Positions 62,067 to 64,000 of a DNA stretch of 64,000 nucleotides are shown here, piece after piece. Origin of the DNA: Candidatus Woesearchaeota archaeon. Lineage in GTDB: Archaea; Nanobdellota; Nanobdellia; Woesearchaeales; UBA11576. A program made the position numbers and the translations under genes. The notes beneath the pieces were generated by a model. That model did no database searches and was not told the DNA's origin. It was given only the letters and a program-made list of their open reading frames with translations. Position 1 is the stretch's first letter. The number at the start of each line of letters is the position of its first letter. The stretch is taken from assembly GCA_018675335.1 (NCBI GenBank), contig JABGYH010000007.1, positions 1-64,000 of the forward strand, in the 5' to 3' direction.

Positions 62067-64000
62067 GTGATTAACATAAAAAGGGGAAAATTAGTTCTAG
62101 CAACACTATTAATAACAATATTTATTCTATGTTCATTTGGAGCGTACGCATTAACCAACGCACAAATAAAAACAGAATTAAACAAATTAACTCCACCTGC
62201 AGCAGCTGACGTTGATGCGTTACCAGGAAAGATTTGTGAAGTACATGGATTATTTAACTTTAACGAACCCCCTCCAGTTACAGCCCAAAGTAAATTAACT
62301 GATTACGTATTAGGTAATTCTGAAACATCATTATTAGAATACTTAAACTATTTACACACATTACATTATACTGGCCCAATATACATAAGCGCTTATTCTA
62401 GTATTGATGGATCATCAACTTATAATGTTAAACTCGCACAATCACGACAAGACGCAATTGTAGAATTAATGGTAGACCTCTATATTAGTTCAGGACAATA
62501 CCAATTCCAATCAATAGGATTTGGACCAACACAAGAAACAGACATGTTTTGGCCACTTGCTGAACCACTACGAAGTGAAGTTGACAAAGCAAAAGGACTA
62601 GATAATTACAAACCATTAGTTGCTAACAGAAGATTTGTTGTTTCAACTTATGAACAACCCCTACTTACAACTGGCGCACAAGAATATGTCCAATACACAG
62701 AAGGATGTGGATTTTATGTTGAAGAAGAAGACATACCAAAACCAGATCCAGTTATTGAAAATCACCCTCCTGAAATTTTTATGATAGGAGAACAAACTAC
62801 ATTCCCTGCAAAATTCGAATTTGTAAATAATGCAGCAATTGGTTTAACAATCACAACCAATGATGCAGATTTTCCAAATGAAAGTATTTCTTATAGCCTT
62901 TCTGGTGCCCCTGCTGGAATGACCATCGCAGGATTTAATGATGGAAAACGTGCAGAACTTGATTGGACCCCTCCCGAAGAACCTACCGCAGTAACTTTTA
63001 AAATTATTGCAATCGATTCTGATGGAGAAATTGATGAAGAAGAAGTTCAATTTACATTTAAAATTGATACAGTTCCAGCAGTAATTGATCCAGCCTGCGA
63101 TAAAACAGTTGATGCATATGTTAGCAAAGGTAAAGCATATGTTCCAAATGGCGAAGGACTAACTGCAGAACAAAAAGCAAAAATTGAATCAGGAGAATCC
63201 AATGTTGATGGTTTTGATGTTTATACCCTTGCATCAGGCAAATCAAAAAATGGAAAACAATATTATAAAGAGGGCAAGGCAGTTGTTTGTATTACTGCAC
63301 TCCCATTAAAAGTTACAGAAGATGGAGATGGCACAACAACTCCTGGAACTACTGCAGATGATTGCATCTGCCCAACAAGAACAGTTCTTAATTGGTTTAC
63401 AAGCGATGAATTAGCTTCATGGTGCGGACAACCCTTCTGGTTAAAAATATTTACTTGTTGGTTAATTTTATGGATTTGGTTAATATTCCCAATTTGGTGG
63501 TTTAAACGAAAAACATTTAGAAGACTAATCAGAGAGCATAAAAAAGAAGAAGTAGCTGAAATGAAAAATTGCAAAGATGTAATAGGATTTATCAAACTAG
63601 TAAATGATAAAAAAACTAAAACTATCAAAAAAATAGAAGAAATAAATGCAAAAATTTCAAAGCTATCTGAAGAAGAAAAACAAAAATTTGGAGAACTTGT
63701 AAAACAAATAGATAATGCAAATACTTCAAAAATAATATCTCCAGAACAAGTTAAATCCAATTTAGAAGCATTAGATTTAAAACTTAAAAAAGGAAAATCA
63801 TTGAAAGAGTTAATTGAAGACAAAACATTTACCGCAGAAACATTAAAAGAATATTTAACTTCAATGAAAGAACAAACTGGCCTTACAGATTCTGAAATTG
63901 CAATAGTTCTTGAGATTGTTCTAAAACATAAAAAGGATCATGGAAACAAATTTGAAGCAAAACTCGTAATGGAAACAGCATATCATGTGCTACAAAAAAA
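62067..64000 (+). CDS. Membrane-anchored OmpA-like protein, partial at window end
   Basis: Open from GTG 62067 to the window end (over 644 residues). Signal peptide KLVLATLLITIFILCSFGAYA, then an OmpA-like domain at about 55-195 (CEVHGLFNFNEP, ISAYSSIDGSSTYNVKLAQSR, NRRFVVSTYE). A He_PIG/cadherin-like beta domain follows at about 231-334 (NDADFPNESISYSLSGAPAG). A Trp-rich span (CWLILWIWLIFPIWWF) lies near 460-480, with a cytoplasmic Lys/Glu coil after it. The GTG is preceded only by weak AGGG; ATA and ATT follow, so the exact start is uncertain. Confidence 0.75.
   Translation, partial: MINIKRGKLVLATLLITIFILCSFGAYALTNAQIKTELNKLTPPAAADVDALPGKICEVHGLFNFNEPPPVTAQSKLTDYVLGNSETSLLEYLNYLHTLHYTGPIYISAYSSIDGSSTYNVKLAQSRQDAIVELMVDLYISSGQYQFQSIGFGPTQETDMFWPLAEPLRSEVDKAKGLDNYKPLVANRRFVVSTYEQPLLTTGAQEYVQYTEGCGFYVEEEDIPKPDPVIENHPPEIFMIGEQTTFPAKFEFVNNAAIGLTITTNDADFPNESISYSLSGAPAGMTIAGFNDGKRAELDWTPPEEPTAVTFKIIAIDSDGEIDEEEVQFTFKIDTVPAVIDPACDKTVDAYVSKGKAYVPNGEGLTAEQKAKIESGESNVDGFDVYTLASGKSKNGKQYYKEGKAVVCITALPLKVTEDGDGTTTPGTTADDCICPTRTVLNWFTSDELASWCGQPFWLKIFTCWLILWIWLIFPIWWFKRKTFRRLIREHKKEEVAEMKNCKDVIGFIKLVNDKKTKTIKKIEEINAKISKLSEEEKQKFGELVKQIDNANTSKIISPEQVKSNLEALDLKLKKGKSLKELIEDKTFTAETLKEYLTSMKEQTGLTDSEIAIVLEIVLKHKKDHGNKFEAKLVMETAYHVLQK

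Noticed and set aside
1-64000. CRISPR array, tRNA or rRNA gene
   Set aside because: I found no regular spaced repeats, no T-loop GTTCGAxxC with matching acceptor arms, and no rRNA landmark. The GTTCGAAC-type strings found (near 27540) lie in coding sequence.

Overview
The window is a stretch of archaeal chromosome, very AT-rich and densely coded on both strands. The archaeal call rests on the ribosomal operon S19e-L39e-L31e (archaeal/eukaryotic-only families), an XerA-type recombinase, a PAC2-family protein, TrmB and Lrp regulators, two AbrB-PhoU fusion proteins, and many promoters with an A/T-rich TATA box about 26-28 nt before the start codon, typical of leaderless archaeal mRNAs. Other genes carry a GGAGGTG-type ribosome site. 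Low GC, short genes and many small membrane proteins fit a DPANN-type genome, but the phylum cannot be fixed from this window alone.

Layout. 1-862: an apparent structured RNA whose two arms enclose an HD-domain ORF. 0.9-9.6 kb: xerA, ribosomal proteins, pyrophosphatase, small membrane proteins, pseudouridine synthase, a GEP4-like HAD phosphatase and TrmB. 9.6-12.3 kb: a secreted protein with two Cys-rich blocks plus a small membrane partner. 13.6-18.1 kb: a metal-handling block (CopA, DUF2318 lipoprotein, HMA membrane fusion, membrane-anchored winged-helix regulator). 18.2-35.8 kb: mixed genes, including a beta-barrel-like exported protein, a 52-residue AbrB-like protein overlapping a eukaryotic-type protein kinase gene, MATE and MFS transporters, peptidase E, a decayed cysteine synthase, MazG, a phosphoesterase, regulators and PAC2.

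35.8-61.6 kb is one long, almost gap-free run of minus-strand genes for secreted, membrane and very long coiled-coil proteins, with a divergent plus-strand gene starting at 62.07 kb and running off the window. Three of these proteins carry OmpA-like domains (703, 713 and >644 residues), two share a four-cysteine extracellular motif, one has an FHA-like domain, and one of 1667 residues joins a giant coiled coil, an FHA domain and a PP1/PP2A-type phosphatase. Read together, and with the protein kinase at 21-23 kb, this looks like an envelope-spanning structure with phospho-threonine signalling on its cytoplasmic side. That reading is inference; the individual domains are visible in the sequence. 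It is the best candidate here for an undescribed system. The RNA enclosing the HD gene is the second.
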